From assembly GCA_024640305.1 (NCBI GenBank), contig JAHEFG010000013.1:1-46573 (forward strand): a stretch of 46,573 nucleotides of DNA, given 5' to 3'. A model generated the notes under the pieces. It did not search any database, was not told the origin of the DNA, and saw only the letters and a program-made list of their open reading frames with translations. A program made the position numbers and the translations under genes. Of this stretch, positions 15,582 to 24,900 are shown in pieces; within the stretch, counting starts at the first letter, position 1; every line of letters begins with the position of its first letter. Source of the stretch: Gammaproteobacteria bacterium. Its GTDB lineage: Bacteria > Pseudomonadota > Gammaproteobacteria > Steroidobacterales > Woeseiaceae.

Positions 15582-16073
15582 GTGACTGATTCAAAGCCCA
15601 GCAAAAGCGCGAGAAAACGAGAGCACCTGGCACTACAGAAGCTCGGCGAGCAACTCATCGCCCTGACCGAAGCCGAGCTGGCCTCGTTGCCAATCGATGA
15701 ACGCCTGCTACGAGCTGTGCGGGCAGCGCGCTCCATCAAGTCACACGGCGCCCTGCGCCGGCAGAAACAGCTTATCGGCAAACTAATGAAAAGCGTGGAT
15801 GCGGAGCCGATTAGGATTGGGCTCAGGCTGCTGAAAGCCGATGAAGTGGAAGACAAGAAGGTGTTTGCGGCGGCAGAGCGCTGGCGTGACCGGTTATTCA
15901 AGGACGGCGAACCTGCTTTCGAGGCATTCAGCGAAGCGACTGGCAGTTCGGACAAACAGCTGCAAGATTTGCTGGACGATCTCAGTGTTGTGCTGGACGA
16001 AAGAAAAGAAAAGTCGATTCGAAGGCAGATATTCCGCCGCATTCACGAGATTCTGGTTAAAATTGCAAAATGA
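15582..16073 (+). CDS. darP: Ribosome-associated assembly factor DarP (YjgA, DUF615)
   Basis: The 163-residue protein is all-helical and strongly basic, as in the YjgA family. Family blocks: [23 protein letters not shown], then [28 protein letters not shown]. DarP acts late in 50S assembly and helps form the peptidyl transferase centre. The start is GTG at 15582, only 16 bases from the divergent pmbA ATG. The end overlaps purE by 4 bases (ATGA), so darP, purE and purK are one transcription unit. Confidence 0.92.
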   Translation: MTDSKPSKSARKREHLALQKLGEQLIALTEAELASLPIDERLLRAVRAARSIKSHGALRRQKQLIGKLMKSVDAEPIRIGLRLLKADEVEDKKVFAAAERWRDRLFKDGEPAFEAFSEATGSSDKQLQDLLDDLSVVLDERKEKSIRRQIFRRIHEILVKIAK

Positions 16074-16558
16074 GTATCAAGGTCAGCATCATCATGGGCT
16101 CCCGGTCAGACTGGGAAACAATGCAGCACGCCAGCGAGACACTGCACACGCTCGGTGTACATCACGAAGTGCGTGTTATTTCCGCACACCGCACGCCGGA
16201 TCTTCTGTTCGAATTTGCTGAAGCCGCCGTTGATCGCGGCCTCAAAGTCATCATCGCCGGAGCCGGCGGCGCGGCGCATCTTCCCGGCATGGCCGCGGCA
16301 AAAACGCGAGTACCTGTGTTGGGCGTTCCGGTGCAGTCGAAAGCTCTCAACGGCATGGATTCCCTGCTCTCAATTGCGCAAATGCCGGCCGGCATACCCG
16401 TGGGCTGCATGGCAATCGGTCGTGCTGGTGCCGTCAATGCAGCATTGCTCGCAGCCGCCATTCTTGCCAATGAGAGCAGTATCGTCGCAACCGCATTGGA
16501 TCAGTATCGCAAGAACCAAACAAACAAGGTTCTCGCTGACCAGGATCCCAGCAAGTAA
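16070..16558 (+). CDS. purE: N5-carboxyaminoimidazole ribonucleotide mutase
   Basis: The 162-residue class I PurE converts N5-CAIR to CAIR in purine synthesis. The phosphate and substrate loops are present: [19 protein letters not shown] with the catalytic His region, [12 protein letters not shown] and [18 protein letters not shown]. Its ATG overlaps the darP stop, and purK follows after 3 bases, so PurE receives the unstable N5-CAIR from its neighbour's product. Length and motifs are normal. Confidence 0.97.
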   Translation: MSIKVSIIMGSRSDWETMQHASETLHTLGVHHEVRVISAHRTPDLLFEFAEAAVDRGLKVIIAGAGGAAHLPGMAAAKTRVPVLGVPVQSKALNGMDSLLSIAQMPAGIPVGCMAIGRAGAVNAALLAAAILANESSIVATALDQYRKNQTNKVLADQDPSK

Positions 16559-16561
16559 CGA

Positions 16562-17668
16562 ATGCGTATAGGCATTATCGGCGCAGGCCAGCTTGGTCAA
16601 ATGCTCGGATTTGCCGCGCGCAAACTCGGCCATAGTTGCTGCTTCCTCGACCCCTCGGACGACCCACCTGCCCGAGTAGCCGGGCCGGTCATTCAAGCCG
16701 ATTTCGACGATCGAGTCGCCCTGGCCGTGCTCGCAGACAAGAGTGACGTCGTCACATACGAATTTGAGAACGTGCCGGTAGAAGCATTAATGGCCATCGC
16801 CGACCTCGTGCCGATCTATCCCCCACCCGCGGCATTGCAATTTGCGCAAGACCGGCTGGCAGAAAAAAAACTGCTCGAGAGCCTCGCAATTCCACTGGCG
16901 CAATACAGGGCGATCGACTCAATGAAGGATCTCGAAGCCGCAGTCGCATCGATGGGTCTTCCACTGGTGCTCAAGACGCGGCGCATGGGCTACGACGGTA
17001 AAGGGCAATTCGTAATAAGAACTGCCGCACAAATTGACGAGGCCTGGTCATCACTGGGCGGCCAAGACCTGGTCGCAGAACAGTGGATCCGATTCGACTA
17101 CGAGGTTTCGGCTATAGGCGTACGTAACCTCGATGGTGACAGTGCCACCTACTGCCTGACACAAAACGAGCATGTCGGAGGCATACTGCAAACTTCGCGC
17201 GCTCCTGTTGAGAACCGCAACCTCACAGAGCAAGCACAAAAATACATCACCAGGTTGCTGGAGCATCTTGACTACGTCGGCGTACTTGCTCTCGAGTTAT
17301 TTGTTGTCGGAGACGCACTTCTTGCAAATGAATTTGCGCCTCGCGTGCACAACTCCGGGCACTGGACGCTTGAAGGCTCCGAAACCAGCCAGTTCGCGAA
17401 TCATGTACTGGCGATCACAAATCAGCCCCCGGGACCGATAGAAAACCGCGGCTACGCGGGCATGGTCAACCTGATCGGCCAGATTCCGGACGCCGCTCGG
17501 CATCTTACTCATGGCGATCTGCATGATTATGGAAAGGCGCCGCGTCCCGGTCGAAAGCTCGGCCACATCACCGTCGTGACCGCTGCGGAGGCCGATCGAG
17601 ACTGCCTGCTCGCCGAAATTGAGGGCTTTGTGACGAGTTCCACTACCGCGACAGGACCTGAGACGTAG
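16562..17668 (+). CDS. purK: N5-carboxyaminoimidazole ribonucleotide synthase
   Basis: The 368-residue ATP-grasp enzyme makes N5-CAIR from AIR, bicarbonate and ATP. It begins RIGIIGAGQLGQMLGFAARKLG (nucleotide-like fold), then has VVTYEFENVPVEAL, LKTRRMGYDGKGQFVI (ATP lid), VAEQWIRFDYEVSAI, and the metal-binding block NEFAPRVHNSGHWTLEGSETSQF. It sits 3 bases after purE. The C-terminus after HITVV is a little longer than in E. coli (355 residues). Nothing is missing. Confidence 0.96.
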   Translation: MRIGIIGAGQLGQMLGFAARKLGHSCCFLDPSDDPPARVAGPVIQADFDDRVALAVLADKSDVVTYEFENVPVEALMAIADLVPIYPPPAALQFAQDRLAEKKLLESLAIPLAQYRAIDSMKDLEAAVASMGLPLVLKTRRMGYDGKGQFVIRTAAQIDEAWSSLGGQDLVAEQWIRFDYEVSAIGVRNLDGDSATYCLTQNEHVGGILQTSRAPVENRNLTEQAQKYITRLLEHLDYVGVLALELFVVGDALLANEFAPRVHNSGHWTLEGSETSQFANHVLAITNQPPGPIENRGYAGMVNLIGQIPDAARHLTHGDLHDYGKAPRPGRKLGHITVVTAAEADRDCLLAEIEGFVTSSTTATGPET

Positions 17669-17738
17669 CCGGTAGCACGAAAAACCGGGTAAACTGGTTG
17701 AAAACCGCGGCCTGACAGGCGGTTACGTAGAAAAAGAT

Positions 17739-18998
17739 ATGTCATACCTCGAGCATTTCAAACTCAAAGAGCAGCCGTTTCGGCTGACGCCTGATCCGGA
17801 CTTCCTGTACTGGAGCAAGCAACATGCTCGCGCCAAAGCTTATATGGAATCGACGATCTGGTTGGCAGACGGGTTCGTAATTATCACGGGTGACATCGGC
17901 TCAGGCAAAACGACGCTACTACAATCGTTTCTGGCCGAGCTCGATGACGACGTCGTCTACGCCGTCGTTTCCCAGACACAACTAACGCCAACGCAATTCC
18001 TGCAATCGGTACTCACGGAGTTCGGTTTCAAGCCTTTCAACAAACACAAAGTTGAGTTATTGGACATGCTCAACATGTTCCTTATCGAGCAATATGCGAA
18101 TGGTAAGAAGGTCGTGCTTATTGTGGATGAGGCGCAAAACCTGACAAAGAAAGTTCTCGAGGAAATTCGACTTTTGTCGGGCATCGAAACCCACAAGGAA
18201 AAGGTTCTGCGGATTATTCTCGCCGGACAGCCGGAACTCAAGCAGACGCTGGAAGCGCGCAAGCTCAAGCAGCTTTTGCAGCGCGTTCGCCTGCGCTTTC
18301 ACATCGGCCCACTGGATTTTCGCGAATTGCGCGAGTACATCGTTCACCGCATCGGTGTCGCTGGCCGGGAGCACGATGGTCTATTCGATGACTCTACATT
18401 CGAAATAATCCACCGCTATACCGGTGGCGTTCCCCGCCTCATTAATACTCTCTGCGATACGGCGCTCCTGTGCGCTTTCGCTGACGAAAAAGAAAGCGTG
18501 AGCGCCGATGACATCATGTCGGCCGTTGCCGAACTGAACTGGCAGGAGCACGACAGCGACACGGGCCTGCACAACAAGTTGCAACAAGTGTCAGAACGAC
18601 GTCGCAGCCTGGAACATCATGCGACGCAGATCGAAGTGCGCACTGAGGGCGAATCGCTGTCGGTGCAGTCGTTCCCGCAAGGTCGTATTATCGTTGGCCG
18701 CTCACCAGATAACGAAATTTATATAAAGAGCAAATTTGTCAGCCGACACCATGCACAACTCGTAACCGATGATGATGGCTGTGTAATAGAGGATCTGAAC
18801 AGCACCAATGGTGTGTTTCTTGGCGAGAAGCAGGTAAAGAAATATCGGCTACGAGATGGCGACGTAGTATCGCTTGGCGTACATGAATTGGTTTACACAG
18901 ACCTTCGCCAGTCAGACGCTGTCAATGACGCTGATGCAGAGGAACTCGATGAAGACGCGCAGATTGCCGACGACGAGGCCTCAGTCGTCGGAGAATAG
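17739..18998 (+). CDS. ExeA/GspA-type AAA ATPase fused to a C-terminal FHA domain
   Basis: The protein has 419 residues. The N-terminus (FKLKEQPFRLTPDPDFLYWS) is the hallmark of ExeA/GspA ATPases. Walker A is GDIGSGKTT (51-59) and Walker B is VVLIVDEAQ (125-133), followed by a lid domain (PRLINTLCD). A coil at about 270-300 joins a forkhead-associated domain (about 300-390) with GRSPDNEI, SRHHAQ and NSTNGVFL, which binds phosphothreonine peptides. The tail is acidic. GspA normally carries a peptidoglycan-binding domain and helps place the type II secretin; here the FHA domain suggests control by a Ser/Thr kinase. No secretion genes are nearby. It is monocistronic, 70 bases after purK. Confidence 0.88.
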   Translation: MSYLEHFKLKEQPFRLTPDPDFLYWSKQHARAKAYMESTIWLADGFVIITGDIGSGKTTLLQSFLAELDDDVVYAVVSQTQLTPTQFLQSVLTEFGFKPFNKHKVELLDMLNMFLIEQYANGKKVVLIVDEAQNLTKKVLEEIRLLSGIETHKEKVLRIILAGQPELKQTLEARKLKQLLQRVRLRFHIGPLDFRELREYIVHRIGVAGREHDGLFDDSTFEIIHRYTGGVPRLINTLCDTALLCAFADEKESVSADDIMSAVAELNWQEHDSDTGLHNKLQQVSERRRSLEHHATQIEVRTEGESLSVQSFPQGRIIVGRSPDNEIYIKSKFVSRHHAQLVTDDDGCVIEDLNSTNGVFLGEKQVKKYRLRDGDVVSLGVHELVYTDLRQSDAVNDADAEELDEDAQIADDEASVVGE

Positions 18999-19004
18999 CC
19001 TGGC

Positions 19005-19223
19005 TCAGCCGCGTCGATCTGTCACGCGGTAGTCACGGCGCTTCAAGAGCACAACCAAACCTGCAACAAGGCAAACCATCCCTGTGACAAAGCAAATTGT
19101 TGGCCAGTACCAATGATTCACGTACATCGATGCACTCAGCGATATCGCACCAACGAGCAGATACATGTAAGGCAAGCTTTCGTAGATTGGTCTTGAGACC
19201 CACATAATTTCTGTTGTTATCAA
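19005..19223 (-). CDS. Small two-helix membrane protein, unknown
   Basis: The 72-residue reading frame starts with TTG at 19223; an ATG six codons later (19205) is an alternative. Two hydrophobic helices cover about residues 17-33 and 39-60, and the tail is basic (KRRDYRVTDRRG), so the C-terminus is probably cytoplasmic. The sequence SLPYMYLLVGAISLSASMYV looks like a genuine membrane helix and not a shadow frame. It is convergent with the ATPase gene, 6 bases from its stop. Function is unknown. Confidence 0.55.
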   Translation of the reverse strand: MITTEIMWVSRPIYESLPYMYLLVGAISLSASMYVNHWYWPTICFVTGMVCLVAGLVVLLKRRDYRVTDRRG

Positions 19224-19351
19224 CCAGCTTGCACTTATTGTCCATAGCCGGCGGCGGCGCGTCCAGTCAGCACGGCACCGAATCCGGCCAATGGCCGGTA
19301 AGAATGGGTCGAAAAAAGGGTCGGGACGCGTGTCCCCGGAAGGTTTCTGGG

Positions 19352-19528
19352 CTACGAGCGACCCATACCAAATAATCCCATCAGCCGGGATAAGATCGAC
19401 TCCGACAAGCCGTCTACAGCGAGATCCGGCTCAATATCACGGCCTTCATTGCGCAGTCCCTGCACGAGCAGTTGCGAGTTGGCGTCCAGATCATTCTCTG
19501 TGATTGTATTTTCGAATGCCATCATCAT
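19352..19528 (-). CDS. Small acidic protein behind a CRP site, unknown
   Basis: This short frame encodes 58 residues from the first of three successive ATG codons (19528, 19525, 19522). AAAGGGA precedes them; the spacing best suits the third ATG, giving 56 residues. The protein is soluble and acidic in its first half (AFENTITENDLDANSQLL), with a helix-like end (LSESILSRLMGLFGMGRS). No family is recognised. A CRP-type operator and a -10 box sit upstream at class II spacing, which supports a real, cAMP-controlled gene. About 115 bases separate it from the tldD stop upstream on the same strand. Confidence 0.55.
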   Translation of the reverse strand: MMMAFENTITENDLDANSQLLVQGLRNEGRDIEPDLAVDGLSESILSRLMGLFGMGRS

Positions 19529-19549
19529 GTCCCTTTGAGATACAGACGA

Positions 19550-19555
19550 ACATTA
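19550..19555 (-). promoter_or_regulatory. Candidate -10 box of the small CRP-controlled gene
   Basis: TAATGT on the minus strand matches TATAAT at four of six positions. Transcription would start near 19543, which is 41-42 bases from the centre of the CRP site: the classic class II activation distance. No good -35 box is present, as expected where CRP replaces it. Confidence 0.4.
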
Positions 19556-19576
19556 CCGAAAACATATGTTGAATTG

Positions 19577-19592
19577 AGTGAACAATTTCACA
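19577..19592 (-). promoter_or_regulatory. CRP (cAMP receptor protein) binding site
   Basis: AGTGA and TCACA are separated by six bases (ACAATT). This matches the TGTGA-N6-TCACA consensus at nine of ten positions. It lies upstream of the 58-residue gene starting at 19528. The cognate regulator gene crp is in the same window with an E. coli-like recognition helix. Confidence 0.6.
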
Positions 19593-19643
19593 GTGCGAAG
19601 CGCAAAACTCGAAAATCCGAGCTTATGTAAAGCAATATCGCAC

Positions 19644-21095
19644 TCAGGCGGTACCACCAATGGTGAGTTCATCGATCTTGAGCGTCGGTTGGCCTACACC
19701 AACCGGCACAGACTGGCCTTCCTTACCGCAAGTGCCAACGCCGCTATCAAGTTTCAGGTCGTTACCTATCATAGAAATTTTTGATAGCGCTTCGGGACCA
19801 TCGCCGATGAGCATTGCCCCTTTGAGGGGCGTGGTGATCTTGCCGTTTTCAATGAGGTACGCCTCGCTCGCAGAAAACACAAATTTTCCAGACGTAATAT
19901 CGACCTGACCACCGCCAAAGTTCGGTGCGTAAATACCTTTGTCGACCGAGGCAATGATGTCGGCCGGTTCATGTGGCCCGGCCAGCATGTAGGTGTTGGT
20001 CATGCGTGGCATGGGCATGTGGGCGTAAGACTCGCGACGACCGTTGCCAGTCGGCTCGACACCCATCAGGCGCGCGTTGAGTTTGTCCTGCATATAACCT
20101 TTAAGCACACCGTTTTCCACCAGTACGTTGTACTGGCCGGGGGTGCCTTCGTCGTCGACGGACAGCGAACCACGCCTGTTCGGCAAGGTACCATCGTCAA
20201 CGATAGTGCATTCTGTTGGGGCAACCTGTTGCCCTACTTTGTCCGAGAAAGCCGAGGTACCTTTACGGTTGAAATCGCCTTCCAGGCCATGCCCGACCGC
20301 CTCGTGCAGCAAGATGCCCGGCCAACCCGGGCCAAGCACAACTGGCATCAGTCCGGCAGGTGCCGCGCTTGCTTCGAGTTGCACGATAGCCTGTCGCACG
20401 GCCTCCCGTGCGTACTCTAGTGGCAGTTCGCCTGACAGGAAGTAGTTGAGGTCGGACCGGGCACCGCCACCGGCGTAGCCCTGCTCACGTCGTCCATCCT
20501 GCTCGAGTATTACGCTTACATTGAGGCGAATGAGAGGCCTTACATCCGATGCCAGCGTGCCATCAGATGCGGCTACCAGGACGAGATCCTGACTGCTGGA
20601 AAGGCTAATGATGACCTGCTCGATACGACTATCAAGGTCGCGTGTCGCCTGTTCGATCTCCGCCAACATGGTTGTTTTTTGCTCGTCCGTGATGCTCGTC
20701 GTTGGATCCGTAACCGGGTAGAGTAGCGACGACTCTGTCCGCCTCCACGCCTGCAATGCCTTCTCGGCGCCCTTACGGGCGATAGCACGTGCCGCACCTG
20801 CCGCCTGCTGGAGTGCAGGCAACAACAGTTCGTCCGAATAAGCGAAACCGGTCTTCTCGCCACTAACTGCCCGCACTCCGACACCCTGATCCATGCTGAA
20901 GCTGCCTTCACGGATTATGCGGTCTTCAACAGACCAGCTTTCCTGGCGACTCACCTGAAAATACAGATCTGCGTAGTCAACTCCGCCGCGCATCATCGAG
21001 CCCAGGGTCTTGTTCAAATGCCCTTCGTCGAGCCCGGCCGGCTGCAGCAGGCGAGACATTACAGAAACGGTCGAAGTATCGGTGATTTCGCTCAA
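19644..21095 (-). CDS. tldD: Metalloprotease TldD
   Basis: The 483-residue protein is the catalytic subunit of the TldD/TldE (PmbA) zinc protease. The zinc motif [11 protein letters not shown] (HExxxH plus downstream Glu) is intact, and the family blocks [34 protein letters not shown] and [12 protein letters not shown] are present. The start is TTG at 21095 behind CGGAAAA; an ATG at 21059 is possible but has no ribosome binding site. It is the last gene of the long minus-strand operon, 24 bases after the nitrilase gene. pmbA is about 4 kb away. Confidence 0.95.
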   Translation of the reverse strand: MSEITDTSTVSVMSRLLQPAGLDEGHLNKTLGSMMRGGVDYADLYFQVSRQESWSVEDRIIREGSFSMDQGVGVRAVSGEKTGFAYSDELLLPALQQAAGAARAIARKGAEKALQAWRRTESSLLYPVTDPTTSITDEQKTTMLAEIEQATRDLDSRIEQVIISLSSSQDLVLVAASDGTLASDVRPLIRLNVSVILEQDGRREQGYAGGGARSDLNYFLSGELPLEYAREAVRQAIVQLEASAAPAGLMPVVLGPGWPGILLHEAVGHGLEGDFNRKGTSAFSDKVGQQVAPTECTIVDDGTLPNRRGSLSVDDEGTPGQYNVLVENGVLKGYMQDKLNARLMGVEPTGNGRRESYAHMPMPRMTNTYMLAGPHEPADIIASVDKGIYAPNFGGGQVDITSGKFVFSASEAYLIENGKITTPLKGAMLIGDGPEALSKISMIGNDLKLDSGVGTCGKEGQSVPVGVGQPTLKIDELTIGGTA

Positions 21096-21119
21096 AATGG
21101 TTTTCCGTGACAGGTTGTA

Positions 21120-21926
21120 TTACAGGCGCCGGTTAGCAAGCGCCGGGAAATCATGCCGCAATTTTGCCGGCAATTCCGGATCGATATCGGCTGCGACAAC
21201 GCCCTCGCCTTCAGCCTGTTCCGCAAGAATCTTGCCCCATGGGTCGACGATTAGCGAGTGTCCATAGGTCTGGCGCTTGTCGGGGTGCTCACCATATTGC
21301 CCGGGCGCAATCACATACGCCAGATTTTCGATAGCCCGCGCGCGCAACAAAATGTGCCAATGTGCCTCGCCTGTCACCCGTGTAAACGCCGCTGGCACGG
21401 TAAAGACCGTCGCACCATCATCGATCAGGCTTCTGAAAAGCTCCGGGAAGCGCAGGTCGTAGCATATCGTAAGGCCGATTTTTCCAACAGGCGTGTTCAC
21501 AGTTTGCGGGTCGTCACCTGGAAACATCGACCAGGACTCCTTGTAGGCCTCGTCACTGCCCGGCAACTTCACGTCAAACAGATGGATTTTTCGATAGCAG
21601 GCTCGCTCGTTGCCCTTCGGATCATAGACCGGGCACGCACCGAAAACACGTTTGGCCTCAGGCGAGACCATCGGCATGCTGCCACCAATAATCCAGAGCC
21701 CATATCTGCGCGCAGAATCGACCAGAAACTCCTGGATCGGCCCGCTGCCTGGCTGCTCGGCATGCGCAACCTTGTCGCGCGCATTGCGAGCCATAAGCGC
21801 AAAATTTTCCGGCAGAACGGCGAGTTGGCAGGCGTCTTCTGCGGCCGCTGCAAACAGGCGATCTGCGGCCTGTAGATTCTCATCTACATTAGCGCCGCTG
21901 TTCATCTGAAGTGCTGCAACCCGCAT
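21120..21926 (-). CDS. Nitrilase-superfamily amidase (Nit/deaminated glutathione amidase-like)
   Basis: The 268-residue carbon-nitrogen hydrolase has the full catalytic triad: Glu in VLPENFAL, Lys in YRKIHLFD, and Cys in LTICYDLRFPE. The block GSMPMVSPEAKRVFGACPVYDPKG is typical of the NIT1/NIT2-like branch. This branch includes deaminated glutathione amidase (YbeM), a metabolite repair enzyme, and omega-amidase; the RFPELFR signature favours the former. The gene lies between yhdP and tldD, a conserved position in gammaproteobacteria. No signal peptide is present, so it is cytoplasmic. Confidence 0.88.
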   Translation of the reverse strand: MRVAALQMNSGANVDENLQAADRLFAAAAEDACQLAVLPENFALMARNARDKVAHAEQPGSGPIQEFLVDSARRYGLWIIGGSMPMVSPEAKRVFGACPVYDPKGNERACYRKIHLFDVKLPGSDEAYKESWSMFPGDDPQTVNTPVGKIGLTICYDLRFPELFRSLIDDGATVFTVPAAFTRVTGEAHWHILLRARAIENLAYVIAPGQYGEHPDKRQTYGHSLIVDPWGKILAEQAEGEGVVAADIDPELPAKLRHDFPALANRRL

Positions 21927-21947
21927 GCTGCTCCCTGTTGCCCGCCT

Positions 21948-24900
21948 TTATTCTGCCGCTTTAACGCAGCCGGTTTTCTCTGCGAGCAGCGCGAGCGTCT
22001 CTTCCGTCGCAGTCTCAACGACAGGCTCATCAAATGTGCCACTCAGGTCATAATAGACCTGGCCGACCTCCTTGAGGGGCTTTTTGAATATCTGCGAGAA
22101 AATGAGCAATACAGCGGCGACTTGCGGGCCGGCTACAAGCGCGCCGGCAACAGGCAGCGCATTGCCGAAATTTGCGCTGACGACAGCAATCTGCTCGTAA
22201 TCGCGCTGCACCAGTCCCACCCTGCCGACAATGCCAATATCGGCCGCCGGTCCTTCCAGTGCCAGATCGCAGGTATAAGCATTGCCATCGACAAGAGTAA
22301 ACGTGCTACTGATTTTGTCGAATGCGAATCCCTTGCCAAACACATCGGTAAAATCGAGCGCCAAACGTCGCGGAAGCGCGGCCACACTCATGAGACCGAA
22401 TACCCGGCCTGCTCCAGGCTTGACCTCTTCGAGCCGCCCCGCGCCTATTTTTACTGTCACCTCGCCATCCAGCGATTCCATCAGGTCTTCGCTCGGGCCG
22501 CCGGACCAGCCCAAATCCAGGAGCATGGACATATCATCACCGACGATGCCGGGGCTATAGCCCAGCCGCGTCATGGTGGTCTTAACATCGCTGCTGGTCA
22601 GTGTTGCCATAAATTTACTGCGATGACCGAGCGAGTCGCTCTCATCGATTACCCAGCTCCCGTTGCCAACAATTTCAAACGTCGGGTCCCTGGCGACTAT
22701 CGCATCCGAAGTAAGGCCATCGGCGGTCCGCTTAAACGTCGCTTCGACTGCACCGAGGTGCCGATCGCCAAAAGCCAGTTCGTCCGCTTTTACGGTGATG
22801 CTCGGCAGCGACCGCGGGTCAATCTGTGTGCGCGGTCGATCTGAATCCTGATCGTCGCCGGGCAGCAACAGCTTTTCCGCCTCGATAACGATGGAACGCC
22901 CGGAATTGAAGTCATACGGCACGAACGCTGAAGCAACGACGCTGTCGCCCTCGAGTTGCACCAACCAGTCCTGTGCACTCCGGTCCATGCGGACGCGATG
23001 ATCAACCAGGTGCTGACCGATCAGATGCAAATCCTTCACCGACATATCGATGGAACGGATACGCTCCGCCATGCCAACTTTGCTCACGGCGTTCTTGGCC
23101 ATATCAAACCAGTCTTGCGCATAAACGTAATCAGCATGGCCTCGCAAATGCAGACCCCGGGTATCAGGAAGTGCGGTACTCACGGGCTCTGTGCCAAACA
23201 CGATTAAACCGCTATCGAGATCCCATATGTCATCCTTGGCAAACGCGATTTGCCAGGAAAACAAGTCACCGGCATTACCTTCACTCTCGATGCGATTACC
23301 GCCGCGCGGCAGGTAGATGTCGCCGGAGAGTGCAACGCTGCCCTCCGCCGGTTTACCCAGTGGCACGGGATAGTGCGAAACGAGCCCGACGAGATCACTG
23401 GCAATTTCTACCGTGAAAGATGATGGCTCTTCGACATTGCCTCGTGGAAACAGCAGCCTGGCTGTATATGCGGCCTCACCTGATATGCGCTCTGCAAGTG
23501 GTAATCGAAGCTCCTCGCTAAGCGCTTCGGCAGTCACTGCACCTGTTGCGTTTGCAATGACGCGATAGTTGGGCATGTTTTCAGGCGCCTGCATTAGTTC
23601 AATCGAGACGGGCCGGCCCAACAGCTGCCCGTTCAATGATTCGCTGCTCACGTCTTCTCGCTCGATTGTGACGCTGCCGCTCAGTTCTGTCAGAGGCGCG
23701 CTAAAGCCAGCAAATTCAAGGCTGCCGCTGCTCGTTTGCAGTTGCGTTGTAAATTCGAAGCTCTCCCAATCGCGAATAGGAACGCTGAGATCAAGACTGG
23801 CCGTTGCGGCACCGCTGACCTTAACGTTGTCCAGCTGACCTCCCAGCAATTCGTTGATAGGGCTGTTGATGGCCAGGTTATGAAGAGACTCGAGTGTGCC
23901 ATTGGCCAGCGCGCTGAGAGTAAGTACAGGCTGACGGAAATTCGCGATTTCCAGTCTGCCATTCACTATCTCGTTACCGGCGTTGATAATCCGGCTGCGT
24001 TCGGAGTACAAGCGCAAATTCTCAACGATAACCTCGGCACTAATCACCTCGGCTGCTGGCCATTTCGGTTGATAAACAAGTACCGCATCACGGATAGTGC
24101 CTTCGATACGCAACAAACCCTCGCCTTCTTCAAACGGGAATTTATCGAGTGCTCCGTGGAAACTGGCCTTACCACGCGGTATGTCGCCAGACACGAGTCC
24201 TTCCTGAAACCACTGACTCATTCGTGGTCGCTTCGCCATGTAAGGGATGTATAGTTTTGCCACCGCGATGTCGCTGATACTGAACGTACTCTCCATATCA
24301 ACGACCGGCGCCGTGTCTCCGTCAACATACGACACCTCTACGCTGGTCTCATTTTCAAAAAAGTCGTTCCGCAGAACAATGCTGTCTGACAGGAGCGTTG
24401 TGCGGTTGTTACTCCGGCGCCAGATTACGGTGCCGGATGTCGTATCGAAACCCAGCGGCTTACCGAGAATCAGCGGCGACGTAACAACCAGGTTATCGGT
24501 ATCAATTTCCAACCGCCCACCCGATCGATCTGATCGCAGACTTCCAGAAAAGCCGCGTATGCCCGGGCGCTTGCCGCTTGCCGCCATTCCGACATCGAGC
24601 AATTCCATTGAAATATCGAAATTCGGCACGTCAGCATCGAAATCGCTCACGGTTAATGCAAAGTTGCGCACGATGCCGCTGGGATCAATGTCTGCGAGCA
24701 TTGCTCGTTGCTTTTCGTTGAGCCATGGCATCACCACCGCGGCATGTGCAAAGTTTAAATAGGATGCCTGTGCATCGATCATGACGATCTTGCCGCTCTG
24801 GTCCGTGCCGGTTTCAAGGCGCAATGTCGATACGGGCCATTTGCCAACTGGCGTTGTCGCCCGCAAATCGTCGGCAGCGACAAGCCAGCCATCGTTATCC

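Noticed and set aside
19224..19351. Search for a gene or element between the two small minus-strand genes
   Set aside because: Nothing convincing is seen in this 128-base stretch on either strand.
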